From positions 948,863 through 978,890 of the forward strand of contig CAJNDS010002690.1 of assembly GCA_905221605.1 (NCBI GenBank): 30,028 bases of DNA, in the 5' to 3' direction. The position numbers and the translations under genes were made by a program. The stretch is from Symbiodinium natans. Its lineage: Eukaryota; Sar; Dinophyceae; Suessiales; Symbiodiniaceae. The notes beneath the pieces were generated by a model. The model saw nothing but the letters and a program-made list of their open reading frames with translations, did not search any database and had not been told where the DNA came from. Positions 8,801 to 16,918 of the stretch are shown here, one piece after another. How positions within the stretch are numbered: the stretch's first letter is position 1; every line of letters begins with the position of its first letter.

Positions 8801-11800
8801 GATCAGGTGGTAGATGAAGGTGCTGGTGTTGGAGAATGGTTAGGCGATGCCGTCGCGAACTTCGAGGAGGAAGACTCTGCACCGGTGGAACCTGCACCAG
8901 TTCTGGAGGCAGAGGTGCTGAAAATCCAAGCTTCTGAAAAATCCTGGAAGGAACTGAAGGACCATTTGACCCAACCTGTCCGTGTGATCAACTTCGTTAT
9001 GGTGGAGCCGATTGTGGATAAACAGCAAACAACTGTTTTGTCGGCGGTTCAAAGAATGATGGTGCGCTTGCAGAGACATGGGTATCCGGTGTTGAGAATC
9101 CACTCAGATCGAGCGGGGGAGTTTGTCAATGCACGCTTCCGGTCCTTTTGTGAAACTCGTCTGATAAACAGGACCACTGGTGATCCTGGAGTCCCGCAAA
9201 CGAATGGGCTCGCTGAAGCATGTGTGGGTTTATTCAAACGTGGTGTGAGGTCGCTCTTAAAGGAGGCGCGACTCGGGCCGGCGTACTGGGCACTGGCTGC
9301 TCGCCATTGGTCAATGTTACGGTGGCAGAAAGCTGAAAGGGAGTTGGGTTTGAAACCGAAAGCATTGCTTCCCTTTGGTGCTCAGATTCAAGTCAAACGT
9401 CGTCCGTGGGAGTTGCTGGGTCCGGATGGAACAAAGAAAGGTCGGCAATGGGTCGATCGTACGCAGCCCGCGCTTCTTTTGGGTCCATGCGATGACCTAC
9501 CTGGTGGTTATTGGGTGGAAGCTCAAGGGACTGCCAAAGATCCGGATGAACTGGTGTTATTTCCCTGCACTACGATTTTTTCCAATATAAAGGAACCACC
9601 TGCATTGGAGCTGGAAGGGGTGGTAGAAGAACAGGAGCCTTCTCCTCCGGAGCATCGTCTCAAGGGGAAAAAACCAGCGCTTCGGTTCGCTGATGAGGAA
9701 GGTCCTCCTTTACCTCCACCTCGCGATCCTCCGGCTCACCGTCGGTTAAAAGAAAAAAGCCCGGCCTCTTCACTGCGTGGTCATGTGGGCTCTTTGCGCT
9801 TGCTTCGCAAGCGGGGGGAGAGTCCGCCCTTAGAAATTTTCGAGGATGACATGCAGGGTTTGGGGGAGCTGGAAGAAAATGCAGATGTTGAGGACAATGT
9901 TCCTGGTGATGAGTATTGGCCGACATGCTGTTCTCCTCATGAAGATGCTTATTTGGTCTGCAAAAGTGAGACTGCCGAGGATGGAACACAGTTGGAAAAA
10001 GAAGAACAAAAAGCCAAGTCAATGTATGAGAGGTCTGTGTATGATTACGTGGACTGTGAGGAGCTTTTGGAAGGGATTGTATACCCAAAGAGGGTGAATC
10101 GGAGAGGTGGTATCAACAATTGGTGCACAAGTACGCGAGCTCTGGTGTTGGGCCATTATACTCATGGCGGAGTGTGTGGTATTACAAAGGAGACCCATCG
10201 AAGGCCATGGCTATGTCGTTATTTGACATCATTTGTGAAGCACCACAATCCTGAAGCCAAATTTTCTGCTCTTCAGATCTCGTGCAATGCTCCGGTATCA
10301 TTGCATAGGGATAGTCACAATGAAAAGCATTGCTGCAATTATGTGTGTGGCTTTGGTGACTATAAAGAGGGTCAGCTGTGGGTTGAGGATGAAAAGGTTT
10401 TGGAGGAAGGAGCTGAAGTGGTGGAGCAATCCTATGGGAAGAAAGTCTTACCTGGAAAATTGGTGGATATCCACTGGAACTTCATGTCGTTCTTTCCGAG
10501 AAAACTGCATGGTCCTATGCCTTGGAAAGGGAACAGAGTATCCTTGACAGGGTACACACCTGTTTTTATGGAGCGATTGAGCTACAAGGATAGGTGCTAT
10601 CTACTCCAATGCAAGTTTCCTCTTCCGGAACCACAAGCTGAAGAAGGTGAAAAAAGGAAATGGTTAAAAATGACGCTGAGAGAAACCTCGCTGGACGACC
10701 TTGCAGAGGAAGTCGACTACGCTGTGTTTGAAGCGCATCAATGGGCTCTAGAGGAGCATTTGAGTATTCGACGCCTAATTGCTGAACAGGAATGTTGCAT
10801 TTTGGACGAGTTCCATGGATCGGCCAATGAGTCGAATGATGAAAAAGGATTGGAGACCAGAGAATGGCTGGTTAAAGCAAAAAGGGCTGAGGAACAGCTC
10901 TCGAAGTTTTTGGTCAAAGCAGCTCAAGTTCAGCAAGTGGTACAAGAGAATACTGCGCTGGAGGCAGCGGAGGAGGTCGAGTTCCTGCAAACAAAAACAA
11001 TCCCTACACAAGAAGCCATGCAAGAGCTGGAGAAGTGGAGGGAATCATTGTCGGACGAGGTGAAGTCTTTGGTTAAAGAGTTGGAAGTGGTGGAACCAAC
11101 AACTCAAGAAAAGCTGGACAAATTGGCGGAAGAGCCTAATGCACCGGTGATTGAGTACGTTCCCAGTCTGGTGGTGTTTACCCGAAAGCAAGGGACAGGG
11201 AGGAGGCGTGCCCGTATCTGTGCATGTGGGAACTTTATTTCGTCAACGGCAGCTACAGAATACGAAGGGCCAAGGTCCCTCAGTCGTCACTCGCTGTACG
11301 CTCCAGGTTTAGATTCAACTACATTTAGGTGCCAAGTGAGGCACGCAGCACATATGGTGTGGATCATCGCTGGCTTAGACATCTCCAAAGCTTTTCTGAC
11401 GGCGCCGATGAATAGGGCGCAAAGAGAAGGGCGTTTGGTGGTGGTGCAGCCCCCAAGGGCGGCGGTGAAATTGGGTCTTTGCACAAAAGAGGAGCGGTGG
11501 ATTGTGAGGAAGGCCTTGTACGGTTTGGCCGAAAGTCCTGCAGCATGGGTGGAGTGGCGAGACCAACGTCTTCAAGGCATGTCTTGGGTGTCAAAGGATG
11601 GACAAGCAATGAGCTTTCAGAGGTCCAATGCAGACCCAAGTCTGTTCCTTATTATGGCACAAGAGAAGCCGGAAGGTGCAAGCAAGTTGGTAGGGACAAT
11701 GGGTCTTTACGTGGATGATTTTTTGATGGCTGGGACTATGACAGTGCTCCGGGAAGCCTTGGAACAGATCAGGAAGGAGTGGAAAACTTCTGAACCCGAG

Positions 11801-13210
11801 TTCTGTGGTCCAGGCTGTGGTGATGGATTCCTGAAGTTTTTGGGTGTCCAAATCTGGTACCGAAATGGCAGCTTCTTTCTCAACCAGGAGGACTTTGTGA
11901 GAGATTTGCTGAACCGAAGAGGGTATCAGATTGATGAAACTGGAAAAGGTAGTAACCTGCCAATGGTGAAAGAAACTCCAGGTGAAGAAGAGGAGGTGGA
12001 TATTCCCTCCTTGCGAGCGGCTCAAGGTGCCGTAGGGGAGTTCCTCTGGGTGGCAATCAAAACTCGACCTGATTTGGCTTTCTGCACAAGCCAGTTGTCT
12101 TTGTGGACATCCCGAAGGCCGCGATTTGTGGTTAAAAAGGCTGAGGAGGTATTTCGATACCTTGCTGCAACTCCAACGTTAGGCCTGACGTTTGGTGCAA
12201 TCGCAACATGCGAAAAAGAAAGGAATGAGGTGTTGCGTTATGGGCGAGGCGTCAAGGTGGTGGAGTCTTACGCGGATGCTAGCTTTGCAGCAGGTGAAAA
12301 CGAAAAGAGCCACTCAGGAGCGGTGGTGGTTTGGGGTGATTGTCCAGTGATGTGGGCAACGCAGAGACAATCAACGGTGGCTTTGAGCACTGCTGAAGCT
12401 GAATTGCATGCGTCTATAGAGGGAGCAACGATGATCCAGTCGTGTACCCCTATAATTGCCGCTTTGGTTGGAACAGGTGAAGAATCGCTGCAACAGGTGC
12501 TGTATACAGATTCGGTTTCGACGTGTTCAATCATTCAATATCCTGCTGGTAGCTGGAGAACAAGACACCTGAGAATTCGAGCAGCTGGTGTCAGGTCTCT
12601 GGTGGACCGTGGTTACATGGTGATAGCGCATCTTCGTGGTGAGTATATGATTGCTGACCTGTTGACAAAATTGATGAGTGGACAGGTTTATGCAAAGCAA
12701 AAGGCACTTTGGGGTCTCCAACTGTTAGTGCAAGGAACTGACTTGAAAAGGGCCTCTCTTGCAATGGCGGTCATGATGGTGGCTGCATCCCTGCAAGGGA
12801 TGGCAACAGGTGGAGAAGAAGTGTCAGCTGCTGGTTTCTTTTGCTCAGAAGAAGGGGTGTGCCAGGTCGCCAACACATCTACGGTTATGGTTCTGGCTCA
12901 AGGCATTGAAATGGTTATCAACAATTCAGACCTTGTTGCGTATTTGGTGGCAGCAATCATAATCTGGGAATTGACATGGTGCCTCTTTCGGCGGCTGTAC
13001 AAATGGCTGTGGATCAAGAAAGTGGTGGTTATTCCTGCGAGTGCCACTCTGTATACAACAGTGGGTGGGAACTGTATGCACGCAAGCAGTGATTGTGATG
13101 TTCTGCGATATTCACAGCCCAGGGCTAAGACGCTTTGCAAGCATTGCCTCAAGGATGGCTGGGTGGTGAATGCTGAGTTCCTTGGTGAGGAACGGGCCGC
13201 TGGAACGTAA
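5897..13210 (+). CDS. Ty1/copia retrotransposon Gag-Pol polyprotein with extra domains, intact frame
   Basis: This is a single open frame of 2,437 codons; 5897 is GTG and the first ATG is 5912. Domain order by residue: CCCH finger (~66-86) and CCHC knuckle (98-111); degenerate protease-like domain (DTAATH, Asp227); aspartic protease (DSGASH, Asp388); methyltransferase-like segment (~583-780); integrase zinc motif (HCLRGH...CQIC, ~882-897); integrase core Asp921, Asp1071 and Glu1107 (D-x35-E), with an acidic insert between the first two; 2OG-Fe(II)-oxygenase-like segment (~1403-1570); helical Glu-rich linker; RVT_2 reverse transcriptase (LDISKAF Asp1828; YVDDF Asp1940-Asp1941); RNase H (YADAS Asp2127, STAEAEL, YTDS, DLLTK); membrane segment (~2346-2370) and a Cys/His tail. 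The frame has no stop or frameshift, which suggests recent activity. Only about 65 residues precede the zinc fingers, so the Gag capsid part appears to be missing. Confidence 0.9.
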   Translation: MLVAEMLQAEFELLLHSAGEQEVKQDSDAKKRARLNKAQKGTGDETEEGDKGKGKGKRYSGDGERPFCWIYGKTEAGCKFGSRCKFRHDKDSLERGRCFECGAIGHLQPQCPYKDGVSSNADLNPERNRSKGNSPKGGKGGKGAKWGNAKKAEVAEVGDEMANAGLDKGSASPSSPSTTNQVLAEALEVLKSMKLSSAQSASSGEPSVRMLCDSGLFQQDGRVALVDTAATHLARTLFPWECLPDTTVMVQSALGGVTMRITEKGTLIREDNGPLIIPLWLILEFGANLTVINGMCHVSAKSSLDQLLWFEHGCLVMDYKTAEKMVLHAERQRASLSHSQWRNGRADCGVGSSDATLLPKQGEGRGVCVLHVARVSDTNECSGMGMLDSGASHPLRSLRPGEQLPQQKVLVSLAVGSREMCITPGGTLVTPEMVDPLVPIGKASALVGLRVQWRGGKCTASHPVLGELRVRDLNGCPCLEKEVALQIIDEMDWCSPKQALKVARMVQGCPNTDNEVAVKASLQSAARTASANEEEFVQACWRFLRWYYGDIPENMLMELLPRGDIAALPFNRHKRRRLARAKRVVVHLFSGKQKWHFPSRDVEVLELDLKKGGDLHNSSVWKYLLHLAAEGKVVAVVGGPPCRTVSRLRGEDGGPPVLRRRCGPERLGLKSLPWPHQELAQKDGVLLLKMLFLYDVAVHSRCGTAEVINGSSVFFGMESPGDPELIGKDFSQNGKTVLSAEDLVDGSQEGLSSPTFWSWPEVKSFCERYGMYAAHFDQGALGHALVKPTTFLVSDMELWESLEQVRVVVPWSATFASTLEERIGQSSIWARWAFGLVKRIRHRLAQWLHESDAEREAMVLKEEEREGTLRRLTTEERAFRDHCLRGHIPFRRDCQICVSAAGKERRHLRRKHGDAYTLSLDLAGPYKCSKDAHQQKPRHAVIGVYQFPMLDPNVGHPLEKEEDADEVEDQVVDEGAGVGEWLGDAVANFEEEDSAPVEPAPVLEAEVLKIQASEKSWKELKDHLTQPVRVINFVMVEPIVDKQQTTVLSAVQRMMVRLQRHGYPVLRIHSDRAGEFVNARFRSFCETRLINRTTGDPGVPQTNGLAEACVGLFKRGVRSLLKEARLGPAYWALAARHWSMLRWQKAERELGLKPKALLPFGAQIQVKRRPWELLGPDGTKKGRQWVDRTQPALLLGPCDDLPGGYWVEAQGTAKDPDELVLFPCTTIFSNIKEPPALELEGVVEEQEPSPPEHRLKGKKPALRFADEEGPPLPPPRDPPAHRRLKEKSPASSLRGHVGSLRLLRKRGESPPLEIFEDDMQGLGELEENADVEDNVPGDEYWPTCCSPHEDAYLVCKSETAEDGTQLEKEEQKAKSMYERSVYDYVDCEELLEGIVYPKRVNRRGGINNWCTSTRALVLGHYTHGGVCGITKETHRRPWLCRYLTSFVKHHNPEAKFSALQISCNAPVSLHRDSHNEKHCCNYVCGFGDYKEGQLWVEDEKVLEEGAEVVEQSYGKKVLPGKLVDIHWNFMSFFPRKLHGPMPWKGNRVSLTGYTPVFMERLSYKDRCYLLQCKFPLPEPQAEEGEKRKWLKMTLRETSLDDLAEEVDYAVFEAHQWALEEHLSIRRLIAEQECCILDEFHGSANESNDEKGLETREWLVKAKRAEEQLSKFLVKAAQVQQVVQENTALEAAEEVEFLQTKTIPTQEAMQELEKWRESLSDEVKSLVKELEVVEPTTQEKLDKLAEEPNAPVIEYVPSLVVFTRKQGTGRRRARICACGNFISSTAATEYEGPRSLSRHSLYAPGLDSTTFRCQVRHAAHMVWIIAGLDISKAFLTAPMNRAQREGRLVVVQPPRAAVKLGLCTKEERWIVRKALYGLAESPAAWVEWRDQRLQGMSWVSKDGQAMSFQRSNADPSLFLIMAQEKPEGASKLVGTMGLYVDDFLMAGTMTVLREALEQIRKEWKTSEPEFCGPGCGDGFLKFLGVQIWYRNGSFFLNQEDFVRDLLNRRGYQIDETGKGSNLPMVKETPGEEEEVDIPSLRAAQGAVGEFLWVAIKTRPDLAFCTSQLSLWTSRRPRFVVKKAEEVFRYLAATPTLGLTFGAIATCEKERNEVLRYGRGVKVVESYADASFAAGENEKSHSGAVVVWGDCPVMWATQRQSTVALSTAEAELHASIEGATMIQSCTPIIAALVGTGEESLQQVLYTDSVSTCSIIQYPAGSWRTRHLRIRAAGVRSLVDRGYMVIAHLRGEYMIADLLTKLMSGQVYAKQKALWGLQLLVQGTDLKRASLAMAVMMVAASLQGMATGGEEVSAAGFFCSEEGVCQVANTSTVMVLAQGIEMVINNSDLVAYLVAAIIIWELTWCLFRRLYKWLWIKKVVVIPASATLYTTVGGNCMHASSDCDVLRYSQPRAKTLCKHCLKDGWVVNAEFLGEERAAGT

Positions 13211-13367
13211 ACTTTTTCAAGTTCGAGGTGAAGAAATCCTCAATGGTAAGGGATTCAGCCAATGAGCTGAAGGGTCGTCCTGGAAGACGTAAAACCATAA
13301 TGTGCATGTCAAGCAGCAGGCTACTGCCCTAATGGCAGTTTTTGACCAAAGATCTGCATCTCCAATG

Positions 13368-13389
13368 TGTCCTAGGAAATCCTAGGACA
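13368..13389. other. Perfect 10-bp inverted repeat next to the polypurine tract
   Basis: The arms TGTCCTAGGA and TCCTAGGACA are perfect complements separated by AA. The right arm ends directly at the GGGGGAG run. A second small hairpin, CTGCC-CTAAT-GGCAG, lies at 13324-13338. In RNA both would fold as stem-loops just upstream of the expected plus-strand priming site. Confidence 0.8.
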
Positions 13390-13470
13390 GGGGGAGTGCG
13401 GAGCTGCAACTGGTATTGTAGAAAGAAGTTAGTGTTGGGTGTTGAAAGGGTCAATGTACCCGGGAATCTC

Positions 13471-13482
13471 TTTTGGCTCAAG
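13471..13482 (+). other. Match to the 3' end of the dinoflagellate spliced leader
   Basis: TTTTGGCTCAAG is identical to the last 12 bases of the conserved dinoflagellate spliced leader as I remember it. The preceding bases (GAATCTC) do not match the rest of the leader. It lies about 75 bp after the polypurine tract. It may be a relic of a trans-spliced RNA that was reverse-transcribed back into the genome, or chance. Confidence 0.4.
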
Positions 13483-13614
13483 ACTGGGCCATGTGCCTGG
13501 TAGTAAAAGGTGAGTGCCCTGTGGTTTGGGTTTGTTGTGTGGTTGATCCAGGGAAATCAAGGGATTCTGTTGGGGTTGACTTTTCGGTTTCTCGTCCCCC
13601 TTCGGGTTCCCCCC

Positions 13615-13826
13615 GTACCCTAAACCCTGAACCCTAAACCCTTAAACCGCAAACCCGGAAACCTGAACAGGGGCTGCCATTGCGCAGAACTGGTCCCAGG
13701 CAGCAGGGCGGCGGCCCTGGCTTCCCTCTAGGGTTTAGGGTTTAGGGTTTAGGGTTTAGGGTTTAGGGTTTAGGGTTTAGGGTTTAGGGTTTAGGGTTTA
13801 GGGTTTAGGGTTTAGGGTTTAGGGTC
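13615..13826. repeat. Telomere-like arrays: CCCTAAA block, then (TTTAGGG)14
   Basis: A short degenerate CCCTAAA-type block (about 13615-13660) faces a near-perfect TTTAGGG array at 13728-13825. The 70 bp between them is unique. This is the first of the dense telomere-like arrays on the right side of the window. Confidence 0.95.
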
Positions 13827-13848
13827 AAGAATGAAGCGACTAAAGGAC

Positions 13849-13954
13849 GGACCCTTAAAAGGACCTTAGGGGTTATTTGGGGGCTACTTAGGTATATAGG
13901 GACTACATAAGGTATATGTCGGGGATATATAGGGGACAAGATTAAGGGTCTTTG
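13849..13954. repeat. Short inverted-repeat element (weak)
   Basis: GACCCTTAA near 13849 is mirrored by TTAAGGGTC near 13944-13952. The interior is rich in GGTATAT and GGGG steps. There is one copy only and no clear target duplication, so this is a tentative MITE-like element. Confidence 0.3.
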
Positions 13955-13980
13955 GGGGTCTCTCCTTTTCTCCTTAACAA

Positions 13981-14060
13981 GAAGAGCGAGCCTCACCGTC
14001 GTTGTCGAGGGAGTGCCCGGATTACAGTGACAGGCGTTCGGGCTCACAGAGCTTCTACAA
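13981..14060 (+). CDS. Coding-like island, unrecognised
   Basis: The open frame reads QEERASPSLSRECPDYSDRR and ends SFYK at a possible GT donor (14061). It is flanked by telomere-like DNA. It looks like an exon by composition only; no domain is recognised and other frames cannot be excluded. Confidence 0.3.
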
Positions 14061-15066
14061 GTTTCGGGTTGCAGGGGTTAAGGGTATTTGGGTTTTAGTT
14101 TCTAGGTCGCAAAATTGGTGCTTACAGGGTTTAAGTTGCTTGCGCATTAAGACGGGATTCCGGTTTGCGGGCTCTAGGGTGCTGGGTTGGGGTCTGAGGG
14201 TTTTTGTCTTTCAGGGCTTTGGGGTTTGTAGGCTCCCAGGCTTTTGGGGCAACGGCCCCAAACCCTTTCTGGTTCTTCTGCTATCTGGTCTTGAATCAGA
14301 AGTGGGTCTAAGCGCAGGGAAGGTAGGGACCTTAGGGAAGGTAGGGGGACCTGGGGCTATTTGCGAAATACTTCGGGGTCCACCCTATAAACCCAAGAGT
14401 GCAGGACTTCGATTTCATGCGTTCTAAAGTTCAAATCCTTTTCTGAATCTTGTTTTCTTTCTTCAAACCCAAACAGTGAGAGACCTTGCGAGCCCAGAAG
14501 TCCCAAAGCGATGACAACTTCGCATTTCGTGAGCCGAGCAGCCCAAAAGCGATGACAGTTCCGGGGATCCGGCGCGAGGCCACGTCCGCCTTAGGGGCGA
14601 GCGCGATCTTCGTCCTTCAGGGTTTAGGGTTTAGGCTCTAGGGTTTTGGGTTTAGGTCCGCATCGGGCGCGCCACCCTGGCGCGTGGCGTGGTGACATCG
14701 ATCTACTCTTCACGTGGGAACCCGGTAGTGTTGATTCGTGTTGAAGCAACAAGGCCCTCCCTATATACCCCTTGGTAGCCCAATGGTACCCTTTACCATT
14801 CTTTTGGGTTCTGGGGTCAAATAAAGGGAACCAACCCCCAAAAAAGGGCGGCGCCCCTTATTATGATATGGTTTCTTACTGAGACCCTGTGCACTCCCTT
14901 TTCAGCCCGAACCCTCAACCCCAAAGGCCTGAACGAGTTGGGGGTTTCCGAAATAAAGGCGGGTGTACGCCCTTTTTAGAAGGGAATCCTACTATTTGTG
15001 GGAGTATATCAGGGGTCGCTTACTTTCGTAAACCCCCAGTTTTTCTCAGGCTGATCATTCTTGCAG
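14061..15066. other. Spacer with degenerate TTTAGGG repeats, no firm gene
   Basis: The sequence is GGGTTT-rich with scattered telomere-type heptamers (14618-14656). It has an imperfect direct repeat containing CCCAAAGCGATGAC and CCCAAAAGCGATGAC (about 14500-14555) and a palindrome AATGGTA-CCCT-TTACCATT (about 14783). A small open stretch at 14551-14616 (MTVPGIRREATSALGASAIF) precedes a GGTTTAGGG run and could be an exon, but support is thin. Confidence 0.4.
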
Positions 15067-15190
15067 CCGTCTGCGATGGCTTGGATGGGCACGTTGCGAG
15101 GCAAGCATGGTCACAAAGTGTTTGGGGTCTTGGGGGTCAATGCTTGCCTGAGACTCTATGCGCCTACATTGGGAATTTCTCTTTATTCTA
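15067..15190 (+). CDS. Coding-like island behind a TTGCAG acceptor
   Basis: It follows CTTGCAG. Two frames are open: one reads PSAMAWMGTLRGKHGHKVFG, the other VCDGLDGHVARQAWSQSVWG. I cannot decide between them. It runs into a partial copy of the TTGGGATG inverted-repeat family (CAGTCCTTAATAGG at 15193). No known family is recognised. Confidence 0.25.
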
Positions 15191-15424
15191 ACAGTCCTTA
15201 ATAGGCATTAGAATAGGGGTATGATAATCACTATTACCCTTATTCCCTTTTCCGGCGGTTTAAGTTTCCTTAGAAACCCCTGTCAAGCAAAAAAAGGTAC
15301 CCTTTTTCATCCTAGTTACTGAGTATCCTAGTGAAGAAAGGTGGCGACCAGGTTTCCAATAAAGGCTTGGGGTGGAAGGGCTCAGCCTCAGGCTTCCGGG
15401 TTCAGGGTCTTAAGGCTGTACTCA

Positions 15425-15495
15425 TTCAGGGTTTAGGGTTTAGGGTTTAGGGTTTAGGGTTTAGGGTTTAGGGTTTAGGGTTTAGGGTTTAGGCT
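15425..15495 (+). repeat. (TTTAGGG)10 array
   Basis: A perfect run of TTTAGGG units, bounded by unique sequence on both sides. Confidence 0.95.
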
Positions 15496-15585
15496 TTTTG
15501 CCCCAGTCGGACAGGCAACAGGGTTAATATAGGATCCGCAGCAATTACCAAGATTTGCCGCATATATCCCATACACATGTAGAAG

Positions 15586-15709
15586 ATGAACCGCCCAACA
15601 TACCCATTCTATGTAAATGGGTCCCTAAAGTACAGGGCCTTCCTTCGCAATCTCCCGGCTCGGATGCTCCACGTCATCATCCAGTCCTACACCCTAAACC
15701 TCATGCAGG
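15586..15709 (+). CDS. Coding-like island, unrecognised
   Basis: The frame starts at ATG after a TAGAAG acceptor-like site and reads MNRPTYPFYVNGSLKYRAFL, then NLPARMLHVIIQ, to a GT donor candidate at 15710. The mixture of hydrophobic and charged residues is protein-like. A second frame is also open, so the call is tentative. Confidence 0.35.
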
Positions 15710-15805
15710 GTGTCAGGTTTCAGCGTTGGAGGGCTTTAGTTTTTTTTCTTGGAGGGCTGCTGTTTCATTCTGCTAGCGATCAGGTCAGGGTTTTGAGCTT
15801 TTGAG

Positions 15806-16187
15806 CTTGGGGTAGTACGCGAGCCTAAACACTTCCGTGCGGCATTGCAAGAGCTTTATGCTTCGAACCGCATAAGGCCCGAAATCCTTAAACCCTAAAC
15901 CCTACACCCGAAAATGGTGATCCCAGTTAAAAAAATCCCTACACCCCCAAACAAGCCTGGCTTGGGCCGTAGTTCGGGATTCGGTTAGCTCAGGTGGGGG
16001 CAGCCCCAAAACCCTGCAACCCTGGAAAACTCTCTGGAGCCCCAAGTCCCCCAAAACCCCTTTGACGTTAAACCCTGAGCCCTAAACCCTAAACCCTAAA
16101 CCCTAAACCCTAAACCCTAAACCCTAAACCCTAAACCCTAAACCCTTTCGGGCTTAGGGTTTATAGGGCTTAGGGTTTCGCTCGCAG
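15806..16187. repeat. Gene-free stretch with CCCTAAA array
   Basis: Degenerate CCCTAAA-type sequence leads into a perfect CCCTAAA run at 16072-16148. The orientation then switches to TTAGGG-type copies at 16150-16178, forming a head-to-head pair. Confidence 0.85.
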
Positions 16188-16242
16188 GCTCCTGGATGCT
16201 GTCACGGTCTTTGGTGGGGAGTTGGACAGCCTAGGCCGGGAC
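16188..16242 (+). CDS. Short exon-like island ending at a repeat-borne GT
   Basis: After CTCGCAG the sequence reads LLDAVTVFGGELDSLGRD. The GT donor candidate is the first base pair of GTAGGGTTCAGGGTTTAGGG, so the putative intron is the telomere-like array itself (16243-16336). Confidence 0.35.
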
Positions 16243-16668
16243 GTAGGGTTCAGGGTTTAGGGTTTGGGGTTTAGGGTTTAGGGTTTAGGGTTTGGGGTTC
16301 AGGGTTCAGGGTTTAGGGTTTGGGGTTCAGGGTTTAGTTGAACCCCCCCAAGTTTGTAGAACAACGTTCGTGTTGCTTCGTTTTTTCTGGGAGGCGGGGT
16401 GGGGCTATTTGGTCGACCTGCTTTTTGGGGGTCCCGGTAGGTTTCTTTTTGGTTTAGGGCTTAGGGCTTAGGGTTTAGGGCTTAGGGTTTAGGGCTTCTT
16501 CAAGTTGAGTTTAGGGTCGAAAGGCTGGGTCTTTAGGGGTGTTCATCGGGTTTATCTCAAGAAAGCAGCTTCTGGCGGAGTCTGGGCTTAGTAGGGTTTA
16601 GGGCTTAGGGTTTAGGGCTTAGGGCTTAGGGTTTAGGGCTTAGGGTTTAGGGTTTAAGGTTAGGTTTT
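16243..16668 (+). repeat. Three TTTAGGG-type arrays with TTAGGGC variants
   Basis: Arrays lie at 16243-16336 (mixed TTTAGGG, TTTGGGG and TTCAGGG), 16451-16497 and 16591-16668 (alternating GCTTAGG and GTTTAGG units). The alternation suggests a 14-bp higher-order unit. The unique spacers between them show no convincing gene. Confidence 0.9.
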
Positions 16669-16682
16669 AGAGCCAGGTTCAG

Positions 16683-16918
16683 TCCTGAACCGTAAGGCAC
16701 ACAAACACGAGCGACCGCCTTGGAGCATTGCCCAGAGGGTCCATTTGTAGTACTACTATGGAATTAAGTACCAAAAACCATACTAAATAGGGCTTTGGGG
16801 TACCTAAGTCCATAATAGTACCACAAATGGACCCTCTGGGTTGGCCATTTGCTATGAGGCATGCGGCTGCGCATCCTCGAGCTCTCATGCTCTTTCTGGT
16901 TTTGGTCTCCGGGCGCTT
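16683..16918 (+). CDS. Coding-like island split by a MITE-like element
   Basis: Left of the element the frame reads VLNRKAHKHERPPWSIA. Right of it one frame reads LAICYEACGCASSSSHALSG and another reads PFAMRHAAAHPRALMLFLVL. The 110-bp inverted-repeat element at 16731-16840 sits between the two halves. If a GT inside the left arm and an AG inside the right arm were used, the element would be spliced out in part. No family is recognised. Confidence 0.3.
16731..16840. mobile_element. 110-bp MITE-like element with ~32-bp terminal inverted repeats
   Basis: It starts CCCAGAGGGTCCATTTGTAG and ends with the near-complement through CAAATGGACCCTCTGGG. The interior holds TACCAAAAACCATACTAAAT. TTG directly precedes the left end and directly follows the right end, compatible with a 3-bp target duplication. 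No second copy was seen in the window. Confidence 0.7.

Larger units (their letters stand above)
13211..13610 (+). mobile_element. 3' flank of the copia element: polypurine tract and possible LTR remnant
   Basis: After the TAA the sequence is unlike the telomere-rich DNA that follows. A GGGGGAG purine run at 13390-13396 is in the place where a copia polypurine tract precedes the 3' LTR, and an LTR would then start TGCGGAGCTGC at about 13397. I could not find a matching copy upstream of 5897, so the LTR call is tentative. TTTAGGG/CCCTAAA-type repeats resume at about 13615, which marks the likely right edge of the insertion. Confidence 0.45.

Noticed and set aside
14002-14427. 141-codon + strand frame from a TTG start
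   Set aside because: After about residue 20 it is Gly/Phe/Val-rich translation of GGGTTT-type sequence. Only the first part (13981-14060) is kept as a possible exon.
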